Shown: one piece after another, positions 52,510-61,900 of the stretch | Layout of the letters: every line of letters begins with the position of its first letter | Numbering within the stretch: the stretch's first letter is position 1 | Assembly: GCF_010726645.1 (NCBI RefSeq) | Contig: NZ_AP022563.1 | Span: forward strand, 1,984,001-2,048,000 | DNA: 64,000 nt | Direction: 5' to 3' | Source of the DNA: Mycolicibacterium duvalii | GTDB taxonomy: Bacteria > Actinomycetota > Actinomycetes > Mycobacteriales > Mycobacteriaceae | Program-made: the position numbers and the translations under genes | The notes under the pieces: model-generated | What the model saw: the letters and a program-made list of their open reading frames with translations, nothing else | What the model was told of the DNA's origin: nothing | The model's database searches: none

Positions 52510-53814
52510 ATGATGACCACCTCGTCCGAGTCAGCCCCGCCCGATCCCCCCGTCGCTTCGCTCGCCCCGATGATCGAGTGCCCGTTTCCCATCTACAAGG
52601 CGTTGCGGGAGAACTCGCCGGTCACCGAGATGGCTCCGGGCGTCTTCATGGTCACGCGCTACGAGGATGTGCTCCGAGTGGTCAAGGACACCGAGACCTT
52701 CTCGTCGCGCGCACCGCGAAATCCGTTCGCCTGGTTCGGCGACCCCGAGCGGCAGGATGAACTCGACGCGATCCTGAGTCGGTGTCCAGAGATGCCGACG
52801 CTGCTCGACAACGACCCGCCCGAGCAGACCAGGGTCCGCGCTCTGGTGGCAAAGGTATTCAACGAATCCAACGTCGCCGCCCTCGAGCCTGCCATCGCCG
52901 AACTGATCGACGACCTCTCCTCAAGCTGGCTCCGCCGCGGTCGCGTGGAGTTCGCGGCTGAGTTCGCCCGGCCGCTGCCCGCTGCCGTGACGGCCCTGGC
53001 GCTCGGGGCCGACGCCGCGATGACAGAGCGTTGCCTGTTCTGGGCCGACGAGATCATGACCAGGACCGCGGGACCCCAGACGCCGGAACGGCAGGCCGAG
53101 GTCGCACGCGGCATCGCGGAGATGAGCGACTACTTCTTCTCGCTGATCGCGCAACGCCGCGCGGAGCCACGCGATGATCTCTTCTCCCTGCTCACCAGGG
53201 TCGAACTGGACGGCGAGCGCCTCACCGACATCCAGATCGTGAACGTGGCCAAGGTTTTCCTCGTCGGCGGCAACGAGACGACGATGTTCATGTTGACCAG
53301 CGCGCTGCACCGGCTGGCCACCGAGCCCGCACTGGCACAGACGCTGCGGGACGCACCAGAGCTCATCGAGCCCTTCCTCGAAGAGATCCTCCGGCTCGAG
53401 GCCCCGGCGCAGGGCCTGCCGCGATTCCCGACCCGCGACGTCGAGTTGCACGGCGTGACGATCCCGGCCGGGTCGACGGTGTTCGTCTTGTACGGCTCGG
53501 CCAATCACGACGAGACGGTGTTCGACGACGCCGACGACCTCGTGCTCGACCGGCGGGCCCGCGGTGGCTACAAGCAGCACCTCGCGTTCAGCGTGGGGCC
53601 GCACTTCTGCCTCGGCGCGCGACTGGCGCGCACCGAAGGCCGGCTGGCACTTGCGCGCCTACTGCCGAAGATGACGAACCTGGCGCTGGCCACGGACGCC
53701 GAGCCCCAACGTGCGGCCAACCCGCTGCTACGGGGCTTCGTTCGGCTGGACCTGGAGTTCGGAGATGCTCACGACTACCTTGCCGACCGCCCGCCGCTCA
53801 GCCAGGTCACGTAG
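52510..53814 (+). CDS. cytochrome P450
   Basis: 434 aa. I-helix LVGGNETT (Asn in place of the usual Asp/Ala before the acid), K-helix EEILRLE, haem loop FSVGPHFCLGARLAR with Cys at about residue 367. GGAGG overlaps the first ATG; translation may begin at 52510 or at the adjacent ATG at 52513. The last 87 bp overlap the 3' end of the convergent quinone-oxidoreductase gene. Divergent from the split Rieske oxygenase and probably induced with it. Confidence 0.9.
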   Translation: MMTTSSESAPPDPPVASLAPMIECPFPIYKALRENSPVTEMAPGVFMVTRYEDVLRVVKDTETFSSRAPRNPFAWFGDPERQDELDAILSRCPEMPTLLDNDPPEQTRVRALVAKVFNESNVAALEPAIAELIDDLSSSWLRRGRVEFAAEFARPLPAAVTALALGADAAMTERCLFWADEIMTRTAGPQTPERQAEVARGIAEMSDYFFSLIAQRRAEPRDDLFSLLTRVELDGERLTDIQIVNVAKVFLVGGNETTMFMLTSALHRLATEPALAQTLRDAPELIEPFLEEILRLEAPAQGLPRFPTRDVELHGVTIPAGSTVFVLYGSANHDETVFDDADDLVLDRRARGGYKQHLAFSVGPHFCLGARLARTEGRLALARLLPKMTNLALATDAEPQRAANPLLRGFVRLDLEFGDAHDYLADRPPLSQVT

Positions 53815-54738
53815 GGCCGACCCGACCTGGTTCAGCGGATAGACCGCTCCCACATGTGGTTGGACCGCACCGTCCAGGAACAGCTTCAGCACCTCGGCCC
53901 GATGCGCGGACGCCGCCTCGGGTATGTGGTCGAGGATCGTGCGGTTCTCGAACCCCATCACCCGGATACCCTTGAGCAGCACCAGGTTCAACGGGATGCG
54001 CGGGATGTCACCGGCGGCGAAGCCGAGCACGACATACCGTCCGCCCCATCGCATCGCACGCAACGCGGGTTCGGCGTACGGGCCGCCGACCGGGTCGATG
54101 ACCACCGACGCGCCACCATCGGTGAGTTCGTTGAGCCGTGCCTTGACGTCTTCTGCGGTGTAATCGACGGCGGCCCGGGCTCCACGGGCCGTCGCGACGG
54201 CCAGCTTGGCCGGATCACCACCCACCGCAATCGGCTTGGCGCCCAGGGCAGTTGCGATATCGACGGCGGCCAGGCCCAACCCGCCGGAGGCGCCGAGGAC
54301 GGTGACGTAGTCCCCCGGTTGCACTTCGGCGAAGGTGCGCAGCGCGTGATAGGCGGTCGTGTAGGTGACGCCGAAAGCCGCCAGCTGCCGCATGTCGACG
54401 GCGGCACCGGCCGGCAGCGCGGTCAGCCTCGAGGCGTCGAGCACCACCTCCTCGGCGAACGCGCCGTGGGTGGCCAGACCGAACACCACATCGCCGACCC
54501 GCACGCGGGTCACGTCGGGCGCGACCTCGACCACGCGGCCGGAGAACTCACACCCCGGCGTGTACGGCGGCGGCACCTTGGCCTGGTACTTGCCCGCCAG
54601 CACAAGCAGATCGGGAAAGTTGACCGCCGCCGAGTGCACCGCGACCCGCGCGGTACCCGGCGTCAGGGACGGAGAGGGGACGTCTTCGACCCGGACCACG
54701 TCCGGGCCACCCAGTGATCGCGCCACAGCTGCCTGCAC
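53728..54738 (-). CDS. NADPH:quinone oxidoreductase-like MDR protein
   Basis: 336 aa, zinc-free medium-chain reductase. VQAAVARSLGGPDVVRVEDVP is the family's normal N-terminus, which favours GTG at 54738 over ATG at 54762. VNFPDLLVLAGKY, then the NADPH loop VLGASGGLGLAAVDIATALG and GGRYVVLGFAAGDIPRIPLNLVLLKG. No catalytic-zinc Cys set is seen. The C-terminus GKVVVSISELQVQPNEAP overlaps the P450 gene by 87 bp on the opposite strand. Predicted to reduce an enone or quinone with NADPH. Confidence 0.87.
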   Translation of the reverse strand: MQAAVARSLGGPDVVRVEDVPSPSLTPGTARVAVHSAAVNFPDLLVLAGKYQAKVPPPYTPGCEFSGRVVEVAPDVTRVRVGDVVFGLATHGAFAEEVVLDASRLTALPAGAAVDMRQLAAFGVTYTTAYHALRTFAEVQPGDYVTVLGASGGLGLAAVDIATALGAKPIAVGGDPAKLAVATARGARAAVDYTAEDVKARLNELTDGGASVVIDPVGGPYAEPALRAMRWGGRYVVLGFAAGDIPRIPLNLVLLKGIRVMGFENRTILDHIPEAASAHRAEVLKLFLDGAVQPHVGAVYPLNQVGSALRDLAERRAVGKVVVSISELQVQPNEAP

Positions 54739-54761
54739 GCCTCGAAAGATACCGCATTTCA

Positions 54762-54778
54762 TTGAACGAAATGAACGG
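54762..54778. promoter_or_regulatory. 9-bp-period direct repeat, site 3, in a short divergent promoter
   Basis: TTGAACGAAATGAACGG: GAAC words 9 bp apart. The 85-bp region between the starts at 54738 and 54824 also holds CATTTC...GAAATG (54755-54773) and TGAAC...GTTCA (54772-54788) inverted repeats, so it is unusually rich in operator-like elements. Confidence 0.6.
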
Positions 54779-54823
54779 AGCATGTTCAAATTGATCACCG
54801 GTGCAGAGGCGAGGAGACGTGCG

Positions 54824-55693
54824 ATGTTTGACGGGCAGAATGTGCTGACGCTCGAGGGCGATCACCTGGATATCAGTTATCGGGCACAGGACACCTGGCC
54901 GGCGATGACCCCGGCCGGATCCATCAAGAACTACACATTCGGCATCGGTGATCCACAGGTCGGCCCGCTGGTTCAGCTCGGGCTGGTGACATCGATGCCC
55001 GAGGAGCCGCTGGACTGGCGCCACGTGGTCGACCCCCCGCATTTCCATGGCAGCGACCAGTTCCGGGTGTTGGCCGGGGGCGAATGGAACGTGGGCGGCA
55101 GGCCTCTGCATGCCGGCGACTACATGTTCCAGGAAGCCGGCAAGGTCTATCGCGAGCATCCCGCGTCGGATGATCCGGCGTGGATCGTGTTGGTGATCGG
55201 CGACCGTCGCGGTGCACTGCCCACCATCATGGCCGAGGCCGACAAGGAAACGCTGATCGACGGCGGAGACAACTTCCGCGCGGCCGATGCCGAGAACTAC
55301 GCGCATCCCGCCGGCCCGAAGGGCATCGCCGACGTCAACACCAGCGCGGGCGGCTGCTCACGCGGCTACCTGCACGGCTCCGTGGCCGCGCTCGCGGCGG
55401 ACGCGCCGCTGCATGGCACCTTCGGCGATGCGAACGCCGGGCCATCGGTCGAGCTGATCCATGCAGCCACAGATGAGACAATCCGTCCGGAAAGCGTCTG
55501 CGGCACTGAGCAATTCCTGGTCGTCACCGGTGGCAGCCTCACCATCGGATCCGATGTCTACCTGCCCGGTGACATGCGGGTGCAGCGCGCCGAGGAACCC
55601 ATGCCGGCACTCGTCGCCGGCGCCGAAGGCTGCCAGCTGACGCTCGTCGTCGCCGACCGGCGCCATCAGCCGGTCGACGCCACGATCGGATAG
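54824..55693 (+). CDS. bicupin-like protein
   Basis: 289 aa from ATG at 54824, chosen because GAGGAG precedes it by 7 nt; the ATG at 54782 has poor spacing. Cupin 1: PPHFHGSDQFRVLAGGEWNVGGRPLHAGDYMFQEAG with HxH. Cupin 2: GTEQFLVVTGGSLTIGSDVYLPGDMRVQRAEE, whose metal ligands are mostly lost. Possibly a dioxygenase, isomerase or binding protein. Divergent from the quinone oxidoreductase and convergent (5-bp gap) with the frameshifted SDR. Confidence 0.75.
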   Translation: MFDGQNVLTLEGDHLDISYRAQDTWPAMTPAGSIKNYTFGIGDPQVGPLVQLGLVTSMPEEPLDWRHVVDPPHFHGSDQFRVLAGGEWNVGGRPLHAGDYMFQEAGKVYREHPASDDPAWIVLVIGDRRGALPTIMAEADKETLIDGGDNFRAADAENYAHPAGPKGIADVNTSAGGCSRGYLHGSVAALAADAPLHGTFGDANAGPSVELIHAATDETIRPESVCGTEQFLVVTGGSLTIGSDVYLPGDMRVQRAEEPMPALVAGAEGCQLTLVVADRRHQPVDATIG

Positions 55694-55698
55694 CCGGG

Positions 55699-56482
55699 TC
55701 AGACGGCCGTCAGCCCGCCGTCCACGACGAAATCGCTGCCGGTGATGTACCCGGCCTCGTCGGAAGCCAGAAACACCGCCAGCGCAACGACATCCGACGG
55801 TTGGCCGAGACGGGGAATCAACGTCTGACTGGTGAGCGCATCGCGCACCTCGGGTACCGCCAGCACGTCGGCGGTACCCGGCGTGACGATCGTGCCGGGG
55901 CTGATGCTCACCGCGCGGATACCGACCGGCCCGCCCTCGGCGGCCAGCTGCCTGGTCATCGCGATGACGCCGCCCTTGGACGCCATGTGCGCGACGAACG
56001 GCACCGCGCGGTTGCCGGTCCAGCCCGCGACCGAGGCCACGTTGATCACCGTGCCGCCGCCGGAGCGCACCAGCGCCGGCCAGGCGTACTTCGTCACGAA
56101 GAACACCAGGTCGAGCTCGTTGCGAATGGTGAATCGCCAATCCTCAACGGACAGTTCGGCGATCGTGGCCGAACTTGGCGGCGGAGCCGTTGTTGTAGAC
56201 GACGTCGATGCGACCGTGCCGCTCGGCGGCGGCCTCGACCCACGTGCGGGCCTGCTCGGGATCACCCAGATCGACGGCGGTCGCTGCGATGTCCGCGTCC
56301 CAACCCGCACTTCGCACCGCGGCCAGGGTTTCCGCGGCGGTCGCGGCGTCGATGTCACATCCGACGACGGTGGCGCCCTCCGCCGCGAACCGGAGCGCGG
56401 CCTCCCTGCCCTGTCCGCCGCCGATGCCCGTGATCAGGGCGACCTTGCCTTCGAGCTTGCCGTTGCCAGTCTGCGTAGCCAT
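55699..56482 (-). pseudogene. SDR oxidoreductase broken by one frameshift
   Basis: The N-terminal half (from ATG at 56482) reads LEGKVALITGIGGGQGREAAL...IDVVYNNGSAAKF then runs off to a stop at 56144. The C-terminal half continues in another frame from ATIAELSVEDWRFTIRNELDL to SDFVVDGGLTAV, stop at 55699, with the active-site SVAGWTGNRAVPFVAHMASK region (H in place of the Tyr). Removing one G near 56165 joins the halves into a normal SDR of about 260 aa. Either recent inactivation or a sequencing error. Divergent from the ferredoxin/reductase fusion. Confidence 0.85.
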
Positions 56483-56484
56483 TC

Positions 56485-56509
56485 AACACAATAAACAGAT
56501 ATTGTTTAT
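56485..56509. promoter_or_regulatory. overlapping direct repeat (site 4) and 19-bp perfect palindrome
   Basis: AACA words at 56485 and 56494 (9-bp period) run into ATAAACAGATATTGTTTAT (56491-56509), a perfect 7+5+7 inverted repeat. The core AACAGATxTTGTT recurs upstream of the second Rieske subunit at 63722. It lies between the divergent SDR and ferredoxin/reductase starts. Confidence 0.75.
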
Positions 56510-56571
56510 AATGTACAGCCCTTTGGGGGTCTGCTCGGATCCACCCCGCCCCGCCGACCGAGAGGACATCT

Positions 56572-58227
56572 GTGCCGTACGTCATTACGCAGAACTGCTG
56601 CAAAGATGCCAGCTGCGTGCCCGTGTGCCCCGTGGACTGTATCCGCCCCGCAGGCAGCACAGGCGAATTCACGGACACCCAGATGCTCTACATCGACCCG
56701 CAGGAATGCATCGACTGCGGCGCCTGCCTCGAGGAGTGCCCGGTCGACGCGATCCACTTCGACGAAGATCTACCTCCCGAACTCGAACGCTTCCGCGAGA
56801 TCAACGCCGCGTACTTCGAGCGCCACCCCCTGGAACCCAGCATCCTCGCCGAGCCCATTCGTCCCGACCGGGTTCAACCCGGTTCGCTGCGGGTCGCGAC
56901 CGTCGGCGCCGGACCCGCCGCGTGCTACGCGGCGACCGCCCTCATCGGCATCGACGGTCTCGAGGTCGACCTGTTCGAACGCCTCCCCACCCCGTTCGGC
57001 CTGATCCGCGCCGGGGTGGCTCCCGACCATCAACACACGAAATCCGTGGTGCGGGTTTTCGAGCACGTCTTGGGCAACAAGCGCGTGGGCTGCCACCTCA
57101 ATGTCGAGATCGGCACCGACCTGACTCATGACGACCTGCTCGCACACCACCACGCGGTCATCTATGCGGTGGGCGCGGCCCGCAGCCGTGACCTCGGCAT
57201 CCCCGGCGAGGAACTGCCCGGCAATCATTCCGCCGTCGACTTCGTGGGCTGGTACAACGGCCACCCGGACCACACCCACCACACATTCGACCTGTCCGGC
57301 GAGCGAGCCGTCATCGTCGGCAACGGCAACGTCGCGCTGGACGTGGCGCGGGTCCTGTTGCTCGATCACGACAGGCTCGCCCAGACCGACATCGCCGAAC
57401 ATGCCCTGAATGCCCTGTACAACAGCAACATCCGCGAGGTCGTCATCCTGGGCCGGCGCGGACCCCGCGACGCAGCGTTCTCAGCCGCCGAGTTCATGGC
57501 ATTGGGTCACCTACCGGGAGTCGACGTCGTGATCGACGGGGCCGAACTGGAGGCCGGTGCCGCCGACGACATCGACACCGAGCTCAAACTTCAGGTCGCC
57601 GGCGAGTACGCCGACAGACCCACTTCGCCGGGCAACAAGCGGATCGTTTTCCGCTTCTTGGCATCTCCTGCCGAAGTCACCGGCCACGAAGCGGCCGACG
57701 GGCTGCGCATCGTGTCCAACCGGATTGACGAGGCCGGTCAGCTCGTTGCGGGAGATACTGCCGACGGAACGGAGCTGATCGATACGCCCCTGATCCTGCG
57801 GTCGATCGGATACCAGGGCTCGGCCATCGACGGCCTGCCGTTCACTTCGACCACCGGCACCATCCCCAACGACTGCGGCCGAGTCATCGACGAGACCGGT
57901 CAACCCGTACCGGGCACGTACGTGACCGGATGGATCAAGCGCGGCCCACGCGGCGTCATCGGCACCAACCGCACCTGCGCGGACGAAACCGTAGCCGGGC
58001 TCGTCGAGGACTTCACGAGCGGCCGACTCACCCGCACGGTGGGCGACCGGGCCGCACTCAGTCGACTACTTGCCGAGCGCGGCGCGAACGCCATCGACTG
58101 GAACGGATGGCGAGCGGTCGACGCGGCCGAACGCCGACACGGCAGAGAACAATCGCGTCCCCGGGTCAAGATTGTCGACACCGCCGAACTGGTGGCCGCG
58201 GCTACGGCACCAACGGACTCGGCTTGA
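56572..58227 (+). CDS. ferredoxin-ferredoxin/NADP reductase fusion (FprB-like)
   Basis: 551 aa from GTG at 56572. Residues 1-65 are a 7Fe-type ferredoxin (C9/C10, C15, C19, C23; C46, C49, C52, C56 with ECPVD). Residues 105-530 form an adrenodoxin-reductase-like flavoprotein: FAD loop VGAGPAACYAA, FGLIRAGVAPDHQ, NADP loop VIVGNGNVALDVARV, and GWIKRGPRGVIGTN near the end. Same plan as mycobacterial FprB (about 575 aa). It can move electrons from NADPH to a fused ferredoxin and on to a P450 or Rieske subunit. It shares a promoter motif with the second Rieske subunit, which supports that partnership. Confidence 0.92.
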   Translation: MPYVITQNCCKDASCVPVCPVDCIRPAGSTGEFTDTQMLYIDPQECIDCGACLEECPVDAIHFDEDLPPELERFREINAAYFERHPLEPSILAEPIRPDRVQPGSLRVATVGAGPAACYAATALIGIDGLEVDLFERLPTPFGLIRAGVAPDHQHTKSVVRVFEHVLGNKRVGCHLNVEIGTDLTHDDLLAHHHAVIYAVGAARSRDLGIPGEELPGNHSAVDFVGWYNGHPDHTHHTFDLSGERAVIVGNGNVALDVARVLLLDHDRLAQTDIAEHALNALYNSNIREVVILGRRGPRDAAFSAAEFMALGHLPGVDVVIDGAELEAGAADDIDTELKLQVAGEYADRPTSPGNKRIVFRFLASPAEVTGHEAADGLRIVSNRIDEAGQLVAGDTADGTELIDTPLILRSIGYQGSAIDGLPFTSTTGTIPNDCGRVIDETGQPVPGTYVTGWIKRGPRGVIGTNRTCADETVAGLVEDFTSGRLTRTVGDRAALSRLLAERGANAIDWNGWRAVDAAERRHGREQSRPRVKIVDTAELVAAATAPTDSA

Positions 58228-58262
58228 GTAGCCGATTCTGAACAGGCCTCCAGGTAGCGCGA

Positions 58263-58763
58263 TCAGGCGCGAGGGGTCGATCGTCCCCAGCCCGTATCGC
58301 GGGTCAGATATTTGAGCAACGGCACCGCTCGATACGGCAACGGCGTCGTGAGGGCCAGCGTGGTGGTCGAGTGGACCACACCGGCAATGCCCACGATCGA
58401 TTCGATCAGTTGCTGCAGCGCGGCCTGGGTGTCGGCGGCCACCCGCACCAGCAGGTCCTCACGACCCGTCGTGGCATGGATCTCCAACACCTGCGGCATC
58501 GCGGTCAGGGCGTCGATGATCGACGCCAGCCGGCCCTGCTGGACCTCCAGCCCGATGAACGCCAATACCGGGACACCGGCCCGCTCCAACACCAGCTCCG
58601 GCCGGTATCCGGCAAGCAGGCCGCCCTCCTCCAGACGCCTCAGCCGGGCCTGCACCGTGTTACGCGAGATGCCGAGCCGCGTCGCCAGTTCCACCACACC
58701 CGTCCGTGCATCCGTGGCGAGCATCTCTAGGAGCTCGACATCGAGGCGGTCGATACTGAGCAT
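58263..58763 (-). CDS. Lrp/AsnC-family transcriptional regulator
   Basis: 166 aa from ATG at 58763 with AGGTGA upstream (a GTG at 58772 is possible). HTH: DVELLEMLATDARTGVVELATRLGISRNTVQARLRRLEEGG. The C-terminal RAM domain for amino-acid-type effectors follows (VLEIHATTGREDLLVRVAADT). Lrp-type proteins often control 2-ketoacid and branched-chain metabolism, which fits the divergent indolepyruvate oxidoreductase-like gene; both starts flank a repeat-rich promoter. Confidence 0.92.
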   Translation of the reverse strand: MLSIDRLDVELLEMLATDARTGVVELATRLGISRNTVQARLRRLEEGGLLAGYRPELVLERAGVPVLAFIGLEVQQGRLASIIDALTAMPQVLEIHATTGREDLLVRVAADTQAALQQLIESIVGIAGVVHSTTTLALTTPLPYRAVPLLKYLTRDTGWGRSTPRA

Positions 58764-58794
58764 TCTTGTCACCTATCGAGGTCATTGGGACAGT

Positions 58795-58831
58795 CAACTG
58801 ATCAAATCGGTCAGTTGTAGAACTGATAGTT
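58795..58831. promoter_or_regulatory. Lrp-type operator region with repeated CAGTTG/CAACTG words
   Basis: CAACTGA (58795-58801) and TCAGTTG (58811-58817) form a 7+9+7 perfect inverted repeat; AACTGATAGTT (58821-58831) is a further small palindrome. Such arrays of 7-bp words suit multimeric Lrp/AsnC proteins. Confidence 0.8.
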
Positions 58832-58905
58832 GACCCAAATCACATCCAGGGCAAGCCTTAACCATACCTACGGTGATATCTCGACGTTCTGGACAGTGAG
58901 ACGCC

Positions 58906-61900
58906 TTGACCGACCTGCAAAGCTCTGAATCCGTCGAATCGACTCTGACGCAGCGATACCGCGCCTCATCGGGCCCCGTGCTCATCACGGGCGTCCAGGC
59001 CATCGCGCGCCTGCTGGTGGAACAGCACACTCGCGATCAGCGCGCCCAGAAAGACGTCGCCACCTTCGTGTCCGGGTATCAGGGCAGTCCGCTTGCCGGG
59101 CTCGACCAGCTGCTGGCCAGTCTTCCCGAACTACGCAGCGATCACCACGTAAAACTGGTCCCGGGCATGAACGAGGAACTCGCGGCCACATCGGTGTGGG
59201 GTAGCCAGTTGGAACTGCCCAGCGGCGCCCACTCGCACGACGGAGTCATCGGCGTCTGGTACGGCAAGGGACCGGGCCTGGACCGCGCCAGCGACGCCCT
59301 ACGGCACGCGGCGATGTACGGAGCGAACCCGAACGGCGGCGCGCTCGCCCTCGTCGGCGACGACCCAGCCGCCAAGTCCTCGAGCGTGCCCGCGGCCAGC
59401 GAGCGATCCCTGGCCGCCCTGTCGATGCCGATCTTCTTCCCCCGCAACGCCGAAGAGATGGTCGCCTTCGGCCTGTACGCCATCGCGCTGTCTCGCGCGT
59501 CGGGGTGCTGGCCGGCCATGAAGATCGTCGCCGACGTCGCCGACGGACTGTGGACGCTCGATCGCGACTTCGCCGGCTTCGACATCACGGTGCCCACGAT
59601 CGAATGGGAAGGCCGTCCCTGGACGTACCGCCAGCGCGTGCTGGCCGCGCCTCCCGACAGCGTGCTCGCCGAAGCCGACCTCTACGGCCCACGCTGGGCG
59701 ATGGTCGAAGCCTTCAACGCCACCAACGACATCGACACGATCAAAGTCGATCCGGCCGACGCCTGGTTGGGCATCGTCGCCGTCGGGACCGCCTATGACT
59801 CCGTCCGGGAAGCCCTCGTGGAGCTGGGGCTCAGCGAGGCCCGCCTGTACAGCTCAGGCATCCGGATTCTGCGGGTCGGCATGCCCTATCCACTCGGGGC
59901 CGACAAGGTCGTCGCGCTCGCCCGCGGAGTCGAACAAGTGCTGGTGGTCGAGGACAAGACCGCGTTCGTCGAGGCGCAGGTCAAAGATGCGCTCTACGGT
60001 CGCAGCGATTGCCCACAGGTACTCGGTAAGCGGGATACCGAGCGCCGCAACCTCATTCCACCCGATGGCGAGCTCACCGCGGCCCGCCTGATCGCCCCCC
60101 TGCGCCGCGTGCTGCGCGAGCGGGTGACCCTGTCCGCGCCGCCGCCGCCATCGTTGGAGCTGACGGTGCTGCCCACCAAGCGCACCGCGTACTTCTGCTC
60201 GGGTTGCCCACACAACCGGTCCACCGCCGTGCCAGAAGGATCACTGGCCGGCGGCGGTATCGGCTGCCACACCCTGGTCACCATGTCGGCGCGAACGGAC
60301 TCCCAGGTGACCGGGCTGACCCAGATGGGCGGCGAGGGGGCACAGTGGATCGGTCAATCGCCGTTCACCGACGTCGACCACATCTTCCAGAATGTCGGTG
60401 ACGGAACGTACTTCCACTCCGGCCAGCTGGCCGTCCAGGCGTGCGTCGCCGCCGGAGTCAACATCACCTACAAGATCCTCTTCAACTCCGCGGTCGCCAT
60501 GACGGGCGCCCAAGACGTCGAGGCCGGACTCACCGTGCCGCAGCTGACGCACAAGCTCGTCGCCGACGGCGCGACCAAGGTGATCGTCTGCGCCGACGAA
60601 CCGGAGCGGCACAAGGGCGCCACGTTCGCCTCCGGCGTGCAGGTCTGGCACCGGGACCGCCTCGACGAAGCCCAGCGCGTACTGCGCGACACCAAGGGTG
60701 TCACCGTCCTGATCTACGACCAACACTGCGCCGCCGACGCGCGACGCAAGCGCAAGCGCGGCGCGATGCCCGTGCGGCGCACGCGCGTCGTCATCAACGA
60801 GGCGGTCTGCGAGGGCTGCGGCGACTGCGGCGTGAAGAGCAACTGTCTGTCCGTGCAGCCGGTCGAGACCGAGTTCGGACGCAAAACCCGGATCGATCAG
60901 ACCACCTGCAACACCGACTACAGCTGCCTGGACGGTGACTGCCCCTCGTTCGTGACCATCGAGGTCCCCGATCAGCCATCGAAGCGGGCGCGGCCGCCGG
61001 TGCCCACCCCGCCCGAGATCCCCGATCCCGCCCGGCGGCCAATCACCGGGATTCACAACATCTTTCTGGCCGGCATCGGCGGTACCGGCATCGTGACGGT
61101 CAACCAGGTGCTCGGCATGGCCGCGCTGCGAGCCGGTTTGCACGTGGAGGGGCTCGATCAGACCGGGCTCAGCCAGAAGGCGGGGCCGGTGACCTCGCAT
61201 CTGCGACTCAGCGCCGCAGCGATCGAGCGTTCCAACCGGGTCAGTCCCGGAGCAGCCGACTGCGTGCTCGCATTCGATTTACTCACCGCCGTCGACGCCC
61301 GCAACGTCGGCCTCGGCGATCCCAACCGCACCACCGCCGTCGCGTCGACCAGCAGGACACCCACCGGGGAGATGGTCTACGACGGGGCAGTCGAGTATCC
61401 GTCCGACGCCGATCTGCTGTCGCGCCTCGACGTGCGGTCCAGAACTCTCACCGCCTTCGACGCGCTGACGGCCGCAAACACACTCTTCGGAAGTACATTG
61501 TCGGCGAACTTCCTCTTGGTCGGTGCCGCGTATCAGGCGGGTGGCCTGCCCATTCCGGCGGCCGCGATCGAAGAGGCGATCGCCATCAACGGCGTGGCCG
61601 TCGCCGCGAACCAGGCGGCGTTCCGGTGGGGGCGTGTGGCGGTGGCCGATCCGTCGACATTCCGGGCCGCGACGCAGCCGCCGAACCAGGCGCCACGCTC
61701 CGACACCGTCGTGCCCACCCATCTACTCGGCAACTGCCCGGTCGACGGCGAGACCCGAACACTCCTCGAGCGACGGGCCGCCGGTCTCGTCGCATACCAG
61801 GGAGAGCGCACCGCAGCCAAGTACATCGAGTTCGTCACCGACGTGTGGGTGCAGGAACGACGCGTCACCGAGCGCACCGACTTGTCCGAGGCCGTCGCGC

